DNA of 64,000 nt from UBA695 sp042691655 (GTDB lineage Bacteria > Verrucomicrobiota > Verrucomicrobiia > Chthoniobacterales > Chthoniobacteraceae). The stretch covers positions 372,001 to 436,000 of the forward strand of contig CP170506.1 in the NCBI GenBank assembly GCA_042691655.1, in the 5' to 3' direction. This document shows, piece by piece, positions 26,710 through 35,720 of this stretch. The notes below the pieces were generated by a model. The model was given only the letters and a program-made list of their open reading frames with translations, made no database searches and was not told the origin of the DNA. Numbering within the stretch: position 1 is the first letter of the stretch; each line of letters starts with the position of its first letter. The position numbers and the translations under genes are program-made.

Positions 26710-27941
26710 CGTTTTCCAAAAATGCGGAATTGAGCGTGTTCGTTGGGTTGTAAAATGGGCGGGCTGGCTTCAAATCGGAAATCGGCAAGTTCGGAGCGTG
26801 CTTTGAGTTTTTCGGTAAACGCGATGGCTTTTTGCGCGTCCGGGGCTTCGCCTTCGACGATGAGTTGATCTCGCGCGGCTTCGAAGCGTGTGATCCGGGT
26901 TTCCGGCGTGGGAAGCGACTGGAAAGTCTGGAAGAGCAGCTCGACTAGGTATTGTTGTGGATTGACCGCCGGTTCGAGGGTTTTCCATCGAGCTTGCCGG
27001 TCGATAAGGGCATCGACCCGGGGTTGAAGGATCGCGGTCTGTTTGCGCAAGGCGTCGAGTTGGTTGCTCTTCCATGCCACCCCAACGAGGATTAGGAGCA
27101 AGGCCGCCGCGTAGATCACCGCAGCGCCCGCGATTTGCCGGCGCAGCTTTTTGCGGCGTTCGCGGGCGGTCGCTTTGTCGCGCCATTGGCGGGGGGTAAT
27201 ATCGAATGCCTCGTCGGCTGGAATCGCGGGGGGGTGAATGAGGCGCGCTGGGATTTTGAGAATCGTCTTGAGCGTTTCTTGCAGGCCTTCGGTATCCGTT
27301 AGCGCTTCGGAAAAGGGAGAATGCCCGGCGGTGGCTTCCGCTCGCAACAGGGCTCGCGGTAGGTCCGAGGAAATGTCGGCGCTCGGACCGAGGTTCTCCA
27401 CATAGGCGAGGCGGCGGTTTTCGAAAATAGCAAAGACAAAGTCCGTTTCTTCCCGCCAGATTCCACAAGCCATGGCGTTGGCCGGAGCCAGGGCGGCGAT
27501 GTGGAGGCCCTGGAAGGTAATGCGTTTGGGGATACGATGTTTTAATAGCGGGGCGCAAAACGTTTCGAGCGTTTCGATCCGGGCGGCGCAGGCCATGACC
27601 GTTGTTTCGGAATCCGTTTGGCCGAGGGTGTGCAGCGCGATCGCCGTCTCCTCTGCCGGATACGGGAGGAGCTTTTCAAATTGCAACTGGACCATGGATT
27701 CGAGCTCTGTGGAATCGGTGGCCGGAAAGCTGAATCGCTCGAAGACCCCGAGCCTGGCCGGGAGCGCGATGGCGACCGATGACGGAGTCTCAGCGCTCGC
27801 CTGCAGCGCTGTTTTGACGGCCTCGTCGAAAGAGGGCGCTTCCTGGATCTGGGGCTCGCCCCCATCCTCGGAGCGCGCGATGGTCCAGCAACATGCGGCG
27901 GGCGCCAACAGCAGAGCGGGTTCGGTTAGTTTTCGATCCAT
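26706..27941 (-). CDS. Type II secretion GspL-like (PilM-PilN fused) platform protein
   Basis: The 411-residue protein has an N-terminal actin-like region of the GspL/PilM type (about 1-250, with ALPARLGVFERFSFPATD and MVQLQFEKLLPYPAEETAI typical of PilM). A cytoplasmic basic stretch leads to one membrane helix (about 283-303, VIYAAALLLILVGVAW). A periplasmic PilN-like part (about 305-411) includes ITRFEAARDQLIVEGEAPD. GspL links the ATPase GspE to the platform. It overlaps the gspK-like gene by 16 bp and gspM by 4 bp. Confidence 0.75.
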   Translation of the reverse strand: MDRKLTEPALLLAPAACCWTIARSEDGGEPQIQEAPSFDEAVKTALQASAETPSSVAIALPARLGVFERFSFPATDSTELESMVQLQFEKLLPYPAEETAIALHTLGQTDSETTVMACAARIETLETFCAPLLKHRIPKRITFQGLHIAALAPANAMACGIWREETDFVFAIFENRRLAYVENLGPSADISSDLPRALLRAEATAGHSPFSEALTDTEGLQETLKTILKIPARLIHPPAIPADEAFDITPRQWRDKATARERRKKLRRQIAGAAVIYAAALLLILVGVAWKSNQLDALRKQTAILQPRVDALIDRQARWKTLEPAVNPQQYLVELLFQTFQSLPTPETRITRFEAARDQLIVEGEAPDAQKAIAFTEKLKARSELADFRFEASPPILQPNEHAQFRIFGKR

Positions 27942-28834
27942 AGAAGAATTTGAGCGCTGTCGCCCGGTGTTTTATTGACGACGGCCTCGGTGGTTTTGGT
28001 AATTCCGGCGGATTGCCCCACGCTGCGAATCCGGACCACGGGATCGCGGAATTTTAGGAACATGGAGAGGGCCTCGAATTCATCCCGGCTCATCCCGAGC
28101 GCGTTCAGGGCATCCGTCAGATCTTTAAAAGGATGGCCGTCCGGGTTGGTGGATCTTTGCAGCCGTTCCTCGCGTGTTTTGACAAAGCGCGTGGCGCGTT
28201 GATCGCCGATGCCGGGAACCATCGCCAGGAATTCCGGCGGAGTGCCTTCGAGATCCAGCGGCCCGGTGCTGTAGAGCGTCAGGTCGTCCCGCCAGGCTGG
28301 TCGCGAAAGCAGCGGCGCGCTTCCGTTGACTTGAGCGAGTTCGTCCAAGCTTTGCAGCGGCCGATGGGGAATGGGGTAATCGGGCGACTCGGCGACGCCG
28401 CGGGCCCGTTTTCCGGCGGCGGGTGGGTTGACCCAGTCGAGCAGGCAGTCGATCAGCGTTTCGCGTTCCTGTAAATCGAGCCCTTTGAGCGCGAGGTATC
28501 GTTTTAAATAGTCAATTTTTCGGGGCTCCGCGCCCGCCAGCCAATAGTTCAGATTGATGCGGCCCCCCTCGCTGGCGATGCTTACGCGATAGGATTGCCC
28601 TCGGCCTGGCTGACCCTGCAAAGCCGGGTTTTTCCAGCTCACTTCGGGATGCCTAGCCACGGCGATTCCGGAATGGGCCATCGCCCGCGCTTCCATTGCG
28701 CGGTTATCTTCATTGGAGCTGTCGATTTCCCGGTCGATCCGCACTCCCCACGCCATGACCACCGCAGAGAGCAGCACCAATGCCCAGAGCGCCAGCATCA
28801 GCGTGGAGCCGCTTTGGAGAGAGCGCCGGTTCAT
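27926..28834 (-). CDS. gspK: Type II secretion minor pseudopilin GspK
   Basis: The ATG at 28834 gives 302 residues. A class III prepilin-like leader SLQSGSTLMLALWALVLLSAVV begins the protein. The helix-hairpin-helix/SAM-like domains typical of GspK follow: LIDCLLDWVNPP, then ELAQVNG, then FLAMVPGIGDQRATRFV, with a final substrate-independent tail. GspK caps the pseudopilus with GspI and GspJ. It overlaps gspJ by 4 bp, and the longer upstream frame to 28963 lies within gspJ and has no support. Confidence 0.85.
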   Translation of the reverse strand: MNRRSLQSGSTLMLALWALVLLSAVVMAWGVRIDREIDSSNEDNRAMEARAMAHSGIAVARHPEVSWKNPALQGQPGRGQSYRVSIASEGGRINLNYWLAGAEPRKIDYLKRYLALKGLDLQERETLIDCLLDWVNPPAAGKRARGVAESPDYPIPHRPLQSLDELAQVNGSAPLLSRPAWRDDLTLYSTGPLDLEGTPPEFLAMVPGIGDQRATRFVKTREERLQRSTNPDGHPFKDLTDALNALGMSRDEFEALSMFLKFRDPVVRIRSVGQSAGITKTTEAVVNKTPGDSAQILLWIEN

Positions 28835-29448
28835 GCGCCGCCTCCCTTGGGCTGGGCCTTGGCGGGGATGGGTAGCACCCATTCGAACGCCTCTTGCCCC
28901 CGCCAGAGCCTGACTTTGACAAGCGCCGGACGCGTTTGTGGGTCGGTCCATTTTTCCACCCAATCCTTTCGGCCCGCGTCGAAATAGCGAACCTCAAATC
29001 CTTTCACTTGGCGCAAAAGCGGCAGCCACGTGGCCTCCCGCTGCCGCGCCACATTCTGCCGTCGAACCCCGAGTTCGTACTCGCCGTGATCGAGCGCTTT
29101 CGCGGTCAACGTCACCGTCCATTCGCCGCTGGCGTGGCGGGTTAAGAGCGCGCTTCCCGGACGGGCGGTCCAGGTCAGCTCATCGCTCGAAACCCCGCTG
29201 AAACGGTGCGCTTCGCCGGAGACCGCGCCCGCCTGCGAGGGCGGGAGCGCGAGCATCTGCGCCGATAAATAATCCGCGAAGGCTGTGACAAGCGTGTGCT
29301 CCTCATCCGCGCGGGTGGAAACCGCGACCGCCGCCATCGTCGATGCCACGAAGCGGTAAATGCCGATCCCGATCAGCGCCAGAATGGCGACGGCCAGCAT
29401 GATTTCCAGCAACGTGAACGCCGCCGATCTAGGTCTGCTGATAAACAT
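28831..29448 (-). CDS. gspJ: Type II secretion minor pseudopilin GspJ
   Basis: The 205-residue protein begins with a prepilin leader, RSAAFTLLEIMLAVAILALIG, with cleavage expected before FTLLE; Ala replaces the usual Gly at -1. A beta-rich globular domain includes ELTWTARPGSALLTRH, FEVRYFDAGRKDWVEKW and PALVKVRLW, the last segments typical of GspJ. It overlaps the gspI and gspK genes. Minor pseudopilins J, I and K form the tip complex. Confidence 0.82.
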   Translation of the reverse strand: MFISRPRSAAFTLLEIMLAVAILALIGIGIYRFVASTMAAVAVSTRADEEHTLVTAFADYLSAQMLALPPSQAGAVSGEAHRFSGVSSDELTWTARPGSALLTRHASGEWTVTLTAKALDHGEYELGVRRQNVARQREATWLPLLRQVKGFEVRYFDAGRKDWVEKWTDPQTRPALVKVRLWRGQEAFEWVLPIPAKAQPKGGGA

Positions 29449-29827
29449 AGAACGTCAGCGTTTTGGATTGCGTTCCGGACCACTCTTGCCAGACCGCTTC
29501 CAGTTGAATTTGAAAAATGCCCGCGAGGTCTTTCCCCGCTTCGTCCTTGATCGGAAGCGGCTTGCGCTTTTGACGCAGCGTGATGCCTTCAAACGGTCCT
29601 GTTAGTTTTTCCGTCGCATCGGTGTCGATTTTTGCCGCGCCGGCCTCGATTTCCGCTGCGCGATTGGCCAGCGCCACGCGGGCGCGTTCATCCCAGGCCC
29701 TCGCGGCCTCGGCGCCGAGGCATCCTCCCGCGCACCGCGCCAGGGCCAGCATTCCCAGCGAGAAGACCGCCACGCCGATCATTGTTTCCAATAGCAGAAA
29801 ACCTCCGCGCCGGTGAAGACTAGTCAT
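29429..29827 (-). CDS. gspI: Type II secretion minor pseudopilin GspI-like
   Basis: The ATG at 29827 gives 132 residues with the leader RRGGFLLLETMIGVAVFSLGML, i.e. G before F and Glu at +5 after cleavage. A short globular part follows with RAEIEAGAAKI and FQIQLEAVWQEWSGTQSKTL, as in GspI. The frame extends upstream to 30208, but that part is the shadow of gspH. It overlaps gspH by 8 bp and gspJ by 20 bp. Confidence 0.8.
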   Translation of the reverse strand: MTSLHRRGGFLLLETMIGVAVFSLGMLALARCAGGCLGAEAARAWDERARVALANRAAEIEAGAAKIDTDATEKLTGPFEGITLRQKRKPLPIKDEAGKDLAGIFQIQLEAVWQEWSGTQSKTLTFYVYQQT

Positions 29828-30308
29828 AGTTGACCTCCGCGCGGGCCGTAAACGGGTTGTATAACGCCGTCCATTTAGCGTTGCCATTTTTATACCGCAC
29901 CCGCGCCGGTTCGCAGGCGCCGTCAGCCCAGAACGTCCAGATGGCATCCGGCGTCTTTCCCTGGAGCAAGGCCGCCGGGAATTCCAATTCCAGCGTGCGT
30001 CCGTCCGTCTGTTTCCATTGCCGGACGCCCTTGCCCTCGGCGCGACTGCCCGTTTCCTCCGGCCGCACGCGAATAACCCGGTCGCTCCCCCAGACGATGA
30101 CGTAATTACGGCCCTCGGCGTGGCTGCGGTCACGCGCCTCTTGCACGAGACGGTCGAATTGTTCGAACGCGGCTTGCGCGGGCGGCTTCGAAAGCGCCGC
30201 CGCCACACTGGGAACGGACACCGCGATCACCGTGAGCGCAACCAGCAGGGCGAGCATGACTTCCAGCAGGGTGAAACCGTTCTGTGAACATGGAATATAG
30301 CGAGGCAT
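29820..30308 (-). CDS. gspH: Type II secretion pseudopilin GspH-like
   Basis: The ATG at 30308 gives 162 residues; an alternative ATG lies at 30338. The leader is CSQNGFTLLEVMLALLVALTV, with a canonical G/F cleavage site and Glu at +5. The C-terminal beta-domain includes RNYVIVWGSDRVIRVRP and LELEFPAALL, consistent with GspH/FimT. It is the first gene of the leftward gsp operon and is divergent from gspD, with the shared promoter region at 30309-30440. Confidence 0.8.
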   Translation of the reverse strand: MPRYIPCSQNGFTLLEVMLALLVALTVIAVSVPSVAAALSKPPAQAAFEQFDRLVQEARDRSHAEGRNYVIVWGSDRVIRVRPEETGSRAEGKGVRQWKQTDGRTLELEFPAALLQGKTPDAIWTFWADGACEPARVRYKNGNAKWTALYNPFTARAEVNYD

Positions 30309-30375
30309 ACAAAGCGGCTCGAAAGCCGACATGTGCACTCTACGTGAAGAAACGGCGGCGGAGGATGACGGAAAT

Positions 30376-30392
30376 GTTACAATCTTATTACA
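30376..30392 (+). promoter_or_regulatory. GTTACA / ATTACA direct repeat (11-bp period), Pho-box-like
   Basis: GTTACA at 30376 and ATTACA at 30387 lie midway between the divergent gspH and gspD starts. The phasing is the same as at 1337 and 24815. Confidence 0.4.
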
Positions 30393-30440
30393 TTATCTTA
30401 AAGCCGTTGCCTTGCGGGTGGTGCACTCCTAAATAGTCCT

Positions 30441-32753
30441 GTGCAGTCCATCCGCATTTATTTGATTTTGGCCGTTTCCGCCGTCGTCGTCTGGGCTCAG
30501 GAACCGCGCTCCACGCCGATTCCTGTTCCTCAGCGTGTAATTCGTCGTGCCGGGCCGGAGACGGCGGAGAATCAACCTCCGGCGCAGTCCCAGCCCGTCG
30601 CTCAGCCTGCGGCCGCCCCATCCGCAGAGGCCGCCGCTTCGTCGGAGGACTTCGTTCCGTTGTCCATCGACTTCCCCAACACCGACGTCCGGGGCGTCTT
30701 TGATTTCTATCAAAAAATCACTGGAAAACGCCTGCTCTACGATAACACCGTGCAGGGGAATATTTCCATCCGGGTCGGCAGGATCTCGAACAAGGAGGAA
30801 GCCATCCGCATCCTGGAGACGGCCTTTTCGTTGAATAGCTTTATCCTGATTCCCGGCCCGGGCGATATTGTCAAAGTCATCGGTTCGAGCAAAAACGTGC
30901 GGCAGTTTGATATCCCCATCTTTTCGGAACTCGACCAGCTTCCGACGGGAAACCAGGTGGTCTCGTTTCTGTTCACGCTGAATTACGCGGACCCTCGGGA
31001 CATCAAAGCCGCGCTCGACCAAGTGGTCGCCGCTACGCCGTCGATCACCAATATTGTTCCGCTGCAAAAGTCGCAGGCCGTTCTGGTTACGGAGAACGCT
31101 AGCATGATTCGCAACCTCGCGCCCATTGTCGCAAAGCTCGACTGCAAACCGGCGGATGTGGTCAGCGCCTTCATTCCGCTGGAACGCGCGGATGCCAAGG
31201 AAGTGGTGGAGAAATTGACGAAGATGTTTGAGAAAACGCCGAGTTCCCAGGGCGCGCCCGCGGCAGGCGGGCAGGAAAAGGCGCAGCCGGACGAAAGCCG
31301 CATGATCGTCCTCTCGGAAGATTCGGTCATCGTCGGAAAGATCCGGATCGAAGCCGATCTGCGTACTAACCGGGTGCATGTCATCACGCGCCCGGCGAAC
31401 CTGGCGTTTCTGCGTTCGGTGATCGCCGATCTCGATTGCGGAATTTCGCAAGGGGAACCGGCGACCCGCTCCTTGCGATTCGTGCTCGCCGGGGATGTGC
31501 TCGACGTCGTGGCCGGAGCCGTGGCCGAACCGGGCGTGGAGGTCAAGAAGCTCGATAGCGAGCGTTCGGCGTCATCGGCCAACGCGGTCAACAACAGCAC
31601 GGGTAACCTTTCCTCGAGCGGGACCTCCAGCAGCACGCGCACCAGTTCGCGTTCATCAAGCGTTACGTCGGGCTCGTTTGGCGCAAACAATAACACCCTC
31701 CAGACGGATACTGCCCCGGAAGGTCGGATTATCCGCAATACCAAGATCATCGCCGACAACCGCACCAACACGATCATCATCGTGGGCAACGACGAAGTGA
31801 AACGGAAGATCTTCGATTTGCTCGACAAAATCGATGTGCGCGCGCCGCAGGTGTTGCTTACGGCGGTGATCGGGGAGTTGACGTTGGACGACGACGAGGA
31901 ATTCGGCGTCGACTATCTTTTTAACAAAGGCAACCTCAGTAATGCGATCGGCAGCGGCACCCTCCCCTGGACTATCTCCAGCGCGGGGGCCAGCGGCTCG
32001 AACCTGAAAAATGTCATCTCGGCCAGCAGCCTGCCCAGCACCGGGGGCGGGGTGTCGGGGCTCATCGGCGTGAGCAATTCGCTCGACGTTTTCGTCTCCG
32101 CGCTCCAGTCTACCGGGCGATATCGAATCACATCACGTCCGATGATTTTTACCGGCAACAACCGGCCTGCCGTCATCAGCTCGGGCGAATCCATCCCGGT
32201 ACCGAGCTCCACGACCAGCGGCTATACTAGCGGTACGAGCCTTGTCAGCACGTCGAGCGTGGACTATATCGACGTTGTGTTGAGGCTATCGGTGCTGCCG
32301 CTGATCAACTCTGACGGTGAAGTCACCCTGCAAATAACTCAGGATGATAATAACACCAACGGAACCACCACCATCAGCGGCAACGCCATTCCCAACGTGA
32401 CGACGCGCCGCATCAACACGACCGTCTCGGTGGCCAATGAGGCCACGATCGTGCTGGGCGGCTTGGTTTCGGAGAAGAAGGACGTCAGCGTCACGGGGGT
32501 TCCGGGGTTGTCCAAAATTCCCGTGCTGGGCTCGCTCTTTAGTTATAAAAAGAATAAAAAAACGCGCACCGAGCTCATCGTGCTGATCCGGCCAACGGTC
32601 ACGCGTGGGCCGGTTCAAGCGGTGAAGACCGGGGAACGAGCCGTGGCCAAGACGCATTTCCCGCCTGATTTGGACGCGTCGCTGGACCCGCCCGCAGGGC
32701 GGAAAAAGGTGGATGTGCTCGACACGACGCTGTTGGGACTCCCGGAGAAATAG
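30441..32753 (+). CDS. gspD: Type II secretion secretin GspD
   Basis: The frame opens with GTG at 30441 and gives 770 residues with a signal peptide (about 1-20, to VVWAQ). A Pro/Gln/Ala-rich linker is followed by the N0 domain (about 72-145, LSIDFPNTDVRGVFDFYQKI), N1-N2-N3 domains (about 150-470) and the secretin core (about 490-720). The core has the VPG and TRR-type motifs VTGVPGLSKIPVLGSLFSYKK and TRRINTTVSVANEATIVLGGL. A Ser/Thr-rich insert (about 375-415) sits in the N3 region. The C-terminal tail of about 45 residues may bind a pilotin. It is the first gene of the rightward gsp operon. Confidence 0.93.
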   Translation: MQSIRIYLILAVSAVVVWAQEPRSTPIPVPQRVIRRAGPETAENQPPAQSQPVAQPAAAPSAEAAASSEDFVPLSIDFPNTDVRGVFDFYQKITGKRLLYDNTVQGNISIRVGRISNKEEAIRILETAFSLNSFILIPGPGDIVKVIGSSKNVRQFDIPIFSELDQLPTGNQVVSFLFTLNYADPRDIKAALDQVVAATPSITNIVPLQKSQAVLVTENASMIRNLAPIVAKLDCKPADVVSAFIPLERADAKEVVEKLTKMFEKTPSSQGAPAAGGQEKAQPDESRMIVLSEDSVIVGKIRIEADLRTNRVHVITRPANLAFLRSVIADLDCGISQGEPATRSLRFVLAGDVLDVVAGAVAEPGVEVKKLDSERSASSANAVNNSTGNLSSSGTSSSTRTSSRSSSVTSGSFGANNNTLQTDTAPEGRIIRNTKIIADNRTNTIIIVGNDEVKRKIFDLLDKIDVRAPQVLLTAVIGELTLDDDEEFGVDYLFNKGNLSNAIGSGTLPWTISSAGASGSNLKNVISASSLPSTGGGVSGLIGVSNSLDVFVSALQSTGRYRITSRPMIFTGNNRPAVISSGESIPVPSSTTSGYTSGTSLVSTSSVDYIDVVLRLSVLPLINSDGEVTLQITQDDNNTNGTTTISGNAIPNVTTRRINTTVSVANEATIVLGGLVSEKKDVSVTGVPGLSKIPVLGSLFSYKKNKKTRTELIVLIRPTVTRGPVQAVKTGERAVAKTHFPPDLDASLDPPAGRKKVDVLDTTLLGLPEK

Positions 32754-32754
32754 C

Positions 32755-34458
32755 ATGGCGACCCTTTCTTTGCTTGAGGTTCTTCGCGACGCTGGCGTGA
32801 CCGATACCGGGGTTGCAGAGGCGCTTTCGGCGCTTCGGCCGGGCAGCGGCACGACGTGGACGCACGAAGTGCTTAACTCTGGCAAAGTCGACGAGCTGCG
32901 TTTTACCGAGGCGCTGGGCAAGGCGTTTGACGTTCCGGTCATCACGCTCAACCCGGATCGAATCGACCGCTCGGCGCTTAATGTGCTGCCCAGCCGGTTC
33001 GTGTTCAAGCACCACATCCTGCCGCTGGCCGAAACGGACGGCACCGTCAAACTGGCCACCTGCGATCTCTTTAATACAGCGGCCCGGCAACTGGCCGTTC
33101 AACTGACCGGCGGCAAGAAAATCGAATGGACGCTGGTAGCCCGCAGCCAGTTGCTGCGCACTATCAAGAGCGCGTATGGCGTGGGAGCGGAAACCTTCGA
33201 AGCGTTGCTGCAAAATTCGCGGGCGCTTGATGTGGCCGATCAGGACGGAGCCGCCACGGACTTGAACGCAGACGGCCCCGAGGCGTCGGTGGTTAAATTC
33301 GTCAACCAGATCGTGCGCGAGGCGCTCTTCGAACGGGCCACGGACATCCACGTCGAGCCGCTCGAAAATGACCTGCGCATCCGCTACCGCATCGACGGAA
33401 TTTTGCACGAAGTGGCGGTGCCGCCGCAGTTGCGCATGCTGCAAAGCGCGATCATTTCGCGCCTGAAGGTGATGGCCCGCATGGATATCGCCGAAAAGCG
33501 CCTGCCGCAGGATGGCCGGATTAACTTGCAGCACGCCGGAACCGCCATCGACGTGCGCGTTTCCACTATCCCGACCGTAACCGGCGAAAGCATTTCGCTA
33601 CGGCTCCTCAACCGCGACGAAACGCGCGCGTTCGGCTTCGAGCGCCTCGACTTGAGCGCCCATCAGACGACGCTCGTGCGGCGGCTCCTTAAGGAACCCA
33701 ACGGGATCATTTTGGTCACGGGCCCCACGGGTTCGGGTAAATCGACCACGCTTTACTCATTCTTATCGAGTATTAACTCCGTCGAACGCCGGATCATCAC
33801 TATCGAGGAGCCAGTGGAGTATCGGCTCCCGGGCGTTTCGCAAATCGACGTGAAGCCGGAGATCGGCCTGACGTTCGCCAACGGCCTCCGGGCGATCCTC
33901 CGGCAGGATCCGAACGTGGTGATGGTCGGCGAAATCCGCGACGTGGAAACCGCCGAGATCGCCATTCGCGCGGCCATGACGGGGCACTTGGTTTTCTCCA
34001 CGCTGCACACCAACGACGCCGTGGGCGGCATCACGCGTCTGCTCGACATGGAGGTGGAGCCGTTCCTGGTGGCTTCGGTGGTGCGGGCGTTTGTGGCGCA
34101 GCGGCTGGTGCGCACGGTCTGCCCCGACTGTGCCGAACCGGCCACGTATCCGGCTGAATATTTGCGCGAAATCGGGTTCCCCGTTGCAGAGGGCCAGACG
34201 TTCCGGCGCGGGCGCGGCTGCGAGAGTTGCCGCCAGACGGGCTACCGGGGCCGGACGGCGATCTACGAATTTTGCACCGTGGGCCAGGGCCTGCGCAGCC
34301 TCATTATTCAGAAAGCCCCCGGCTCTGAACTCAAAGCCCGGGCCGCCCGCGACGGCATGGAAACCTTGCGCCACGACGGCTGGCGACGGGTCCTGGCGGG
34401 CCACACCACCATTGAGGAAGTCGTGCGCGTGACGCAATCCGACGAAACTGCTGAGTAG
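32755..34458 (+). CDS. gspE: Type II secretion ATPase GspE
   Basis: The ATG at 32755, one base after the gspD stop codon, gives 567 residues. The N1E/MshEN-type domain is at about 1-150. The ATPase core has Walker A GPTGSGKSTTLYS near residue 325, the Asp and His boxes, and Walker B LRQDPNVVMVGEIRD. A zinc-binding tetracysteine follows (VCPDCAEP and GCESCRQTGY), as in GspE. It energises pseudopilus assembly from the cytoplasmic face of the platform. It is the second gene of the gspDEFG run. Confidence 0.95.
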   Translation: MATLSLLEVLRDAGVTDTGVAEALSALRPGSGTTWTHEVLNSGKVDELRFTEALGKAFDVPVITLNPDRIDRSALNVLPSRFVFKHHILPLAETDGTVKLATCDLFNTAARQLAVQLTGGKKIEWTLVARSQLLRTIKSAYGVGAETFEALLQNSRALDVADQDGAATDLNADGPEASVVKFVNQIVREALFERATDIHVEPLENDLRIRYRIDGILHEVAVPPQLRMLQSAIISRLKVMARMDIAEKRLPQDGRINLQHAGTAIDVRVSTIPTVTGESISLRLLNRDETRAFGFERLDLSAHQTTLVRRLLKEPNGIILVTGPTGSGKSTTLYSFLSSINSVERRIITIEEPVEYRLPGVSQIDVKPEIGLTFANGLRAILRQDPNVVMVGEIRDVETAEIAIRAAMTGHLVFSTLHTNDAVGGITRLLDMEVEPFLVASVVRAFVAQRLVRTVCPDCAEPATYPAEYLREIGFPVAEGQTFRRGRGCESCRQTGYRGRTAIYEFCTVGQGLRSLIIQKAPGSELKARAARDGMETLRHDGWRRVLAGHTTIEEVVRVTQSDETAE

Positions 34459-34460
34459 CC

Positions 34461-35702
34461 ATGGCCGCCTTTACCTACACCGCCCGCAAGCTCGATGGCT
34501 CTCGTGTTTCCGGCACGATCGAGGCCCGGGACCGCGGTACCGCGATCGCGCGGATCGAGCAGGAAACGGGTGTGCCGATCCAGGTCGCGGAAACGAAAAT
34601 CTCAGCGTCCGCCGCGGCGTCGGATGCCCGGAACCCGGCGGGCCATGCCGGGCTGCGCCTTCCATTGCCCCAGCTTTTTCTATTTACCGAGCAGCTTGCG
34701 CATTTGCTCTCCGCCGAGATGACGCTCGATACGGCGCTCGGGATTTTGAAGAACCGGCTTGAAGCGGCCCGGCTCAAAACGCTTGTCAGCGCGCTGCACC
34801 AAGGGCTTGTGGACGGGCGCAGCCTCTCGCAGACGATGCGCGATTTCCCGCGCGTCTTCTCGCCGCTCTATGTCAACATGGTCGCGGCGGGCGAAACCTC
34901 CGGGGCGTTGCCACAAATCCTGCGGCGGCTGGTCTCGCACCTCGCCAACGTGAAGCTGCTTCGCGAGCGCGTTCAGCAGGCGCTGCTTTATCCCGGTGCC
35001 CTCGCCGTGGCCGGGGTGGCGCTCATCATCGTGTTCATGACGGTGATGGTGCCGCAGCTCACCAAGTTCCTCTCCACCACGGGCCAGGCGCTGCCGCCCG
35101 CCACCCAGGCGCTGATTTCCGCCAATCATTTTCTGACCCACTACGGATGGGTGGTTCTTTTGCTCGGCGTCGGGGCCGTGTTTGCATGCAAAGCCCTCAC
35201 GCGCACCCCGGCTTCCCGCCGGGTCTGGCACCGGTTTTTGTGGAATTTCCCCGCCGTGGGCCGCATCCCGCGTTATCGCTTTTATGCCCAGTTCGCCCGC
35301 ACGCTGGCCACGCTCGGCGAGAACGGCGTGACGCTCCTCAAATCCCTCGAACTCCTCGAAGGCATTTCCGGCAACCTTTGGGTGCAGGCCCGTCTCGAGC
35401 AAACCCGCCACGCCGTCATGGATGGCAAGGCGCTTTCGCAATCCCTGCGCGATGAGGCCCTCTTCCCACCGCTCTTTCTCGACATGATGGCCGTCGGCGA
35501 ACAGACCGGGCGCTTTTCTGAGACTATGGCGATGATCGCCGACGTCCACGAGCGCGAACTCGACAAACAGGTCCAATTCGTCTCCACGCTGGTTCCGCTG
35601 GTGATCATCGTGCTGATCGCCGTCGTCGTCGGCCTCATCGTTTTCGCCATCCTTTCCGCCGTCTTTGGCCTCACCTCGGGCCTCCAGGGGCGGCTTCACT
35701 AA
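34461..35702 (+). CDS. gspF: Type II secretion inner-membrane platform protein GspF
   Basis: The 413-residue protein has the two tandem T2SSF domains (about 75-195 and 275-400) with membrane helices at about 175-200, 225-250 and 380-405. Characteristic segments are LFTEQLAHLLSAEMTLDTAL, VAAGETSGALPQIL, ARTLATLGENGVTLLKSLELL and MMAVGEQTGRFSETM. It starts 2 bp after gspE. Confidence 0.95.
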   Translation: MAAFTYTARKLDGSRVSGTIEARDRGTAIARIEQETGVPIQVAETKISASAAASDARNPAGHAGLRLPLPQLFLFTEQLAHLLSAEMTLDTALGILKNRLEAARLKTLVSALHQGLVDGRSLSQTMRDFPRVFSPLYVNMVAAGETSGALPQILRRLVSHLANVKLLRERVQQALLYPGALAVAGVALIIVFMTVMVPQLTKFLSTTGQALPPATQALISANHFLTHYGWVVLLLGVGAVFACKALTRTPASRRVWHRFLWNFPAVGRIPRYRFYAQFARTLATLGENGVTLLKSLELLEGISGNLWVQARLEQTRHAVMDGKALSQSLRDEALFPPLFLDMMAVGEQTGRFSETMAMIADVHERELDKQVQFVSTLVPLVIIVLIAVVVGLIVFAILSAVFGLTSGLQGRLH

Positions 35703-35720
35703 AAAATAAAAAGACTATTT

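Noticed and set aside
29828..30208. N-terminal extension of GspI
   Set aside because: The Arg-rich sequence is the shadow of gspH; the prepilin leader begins at 29827.
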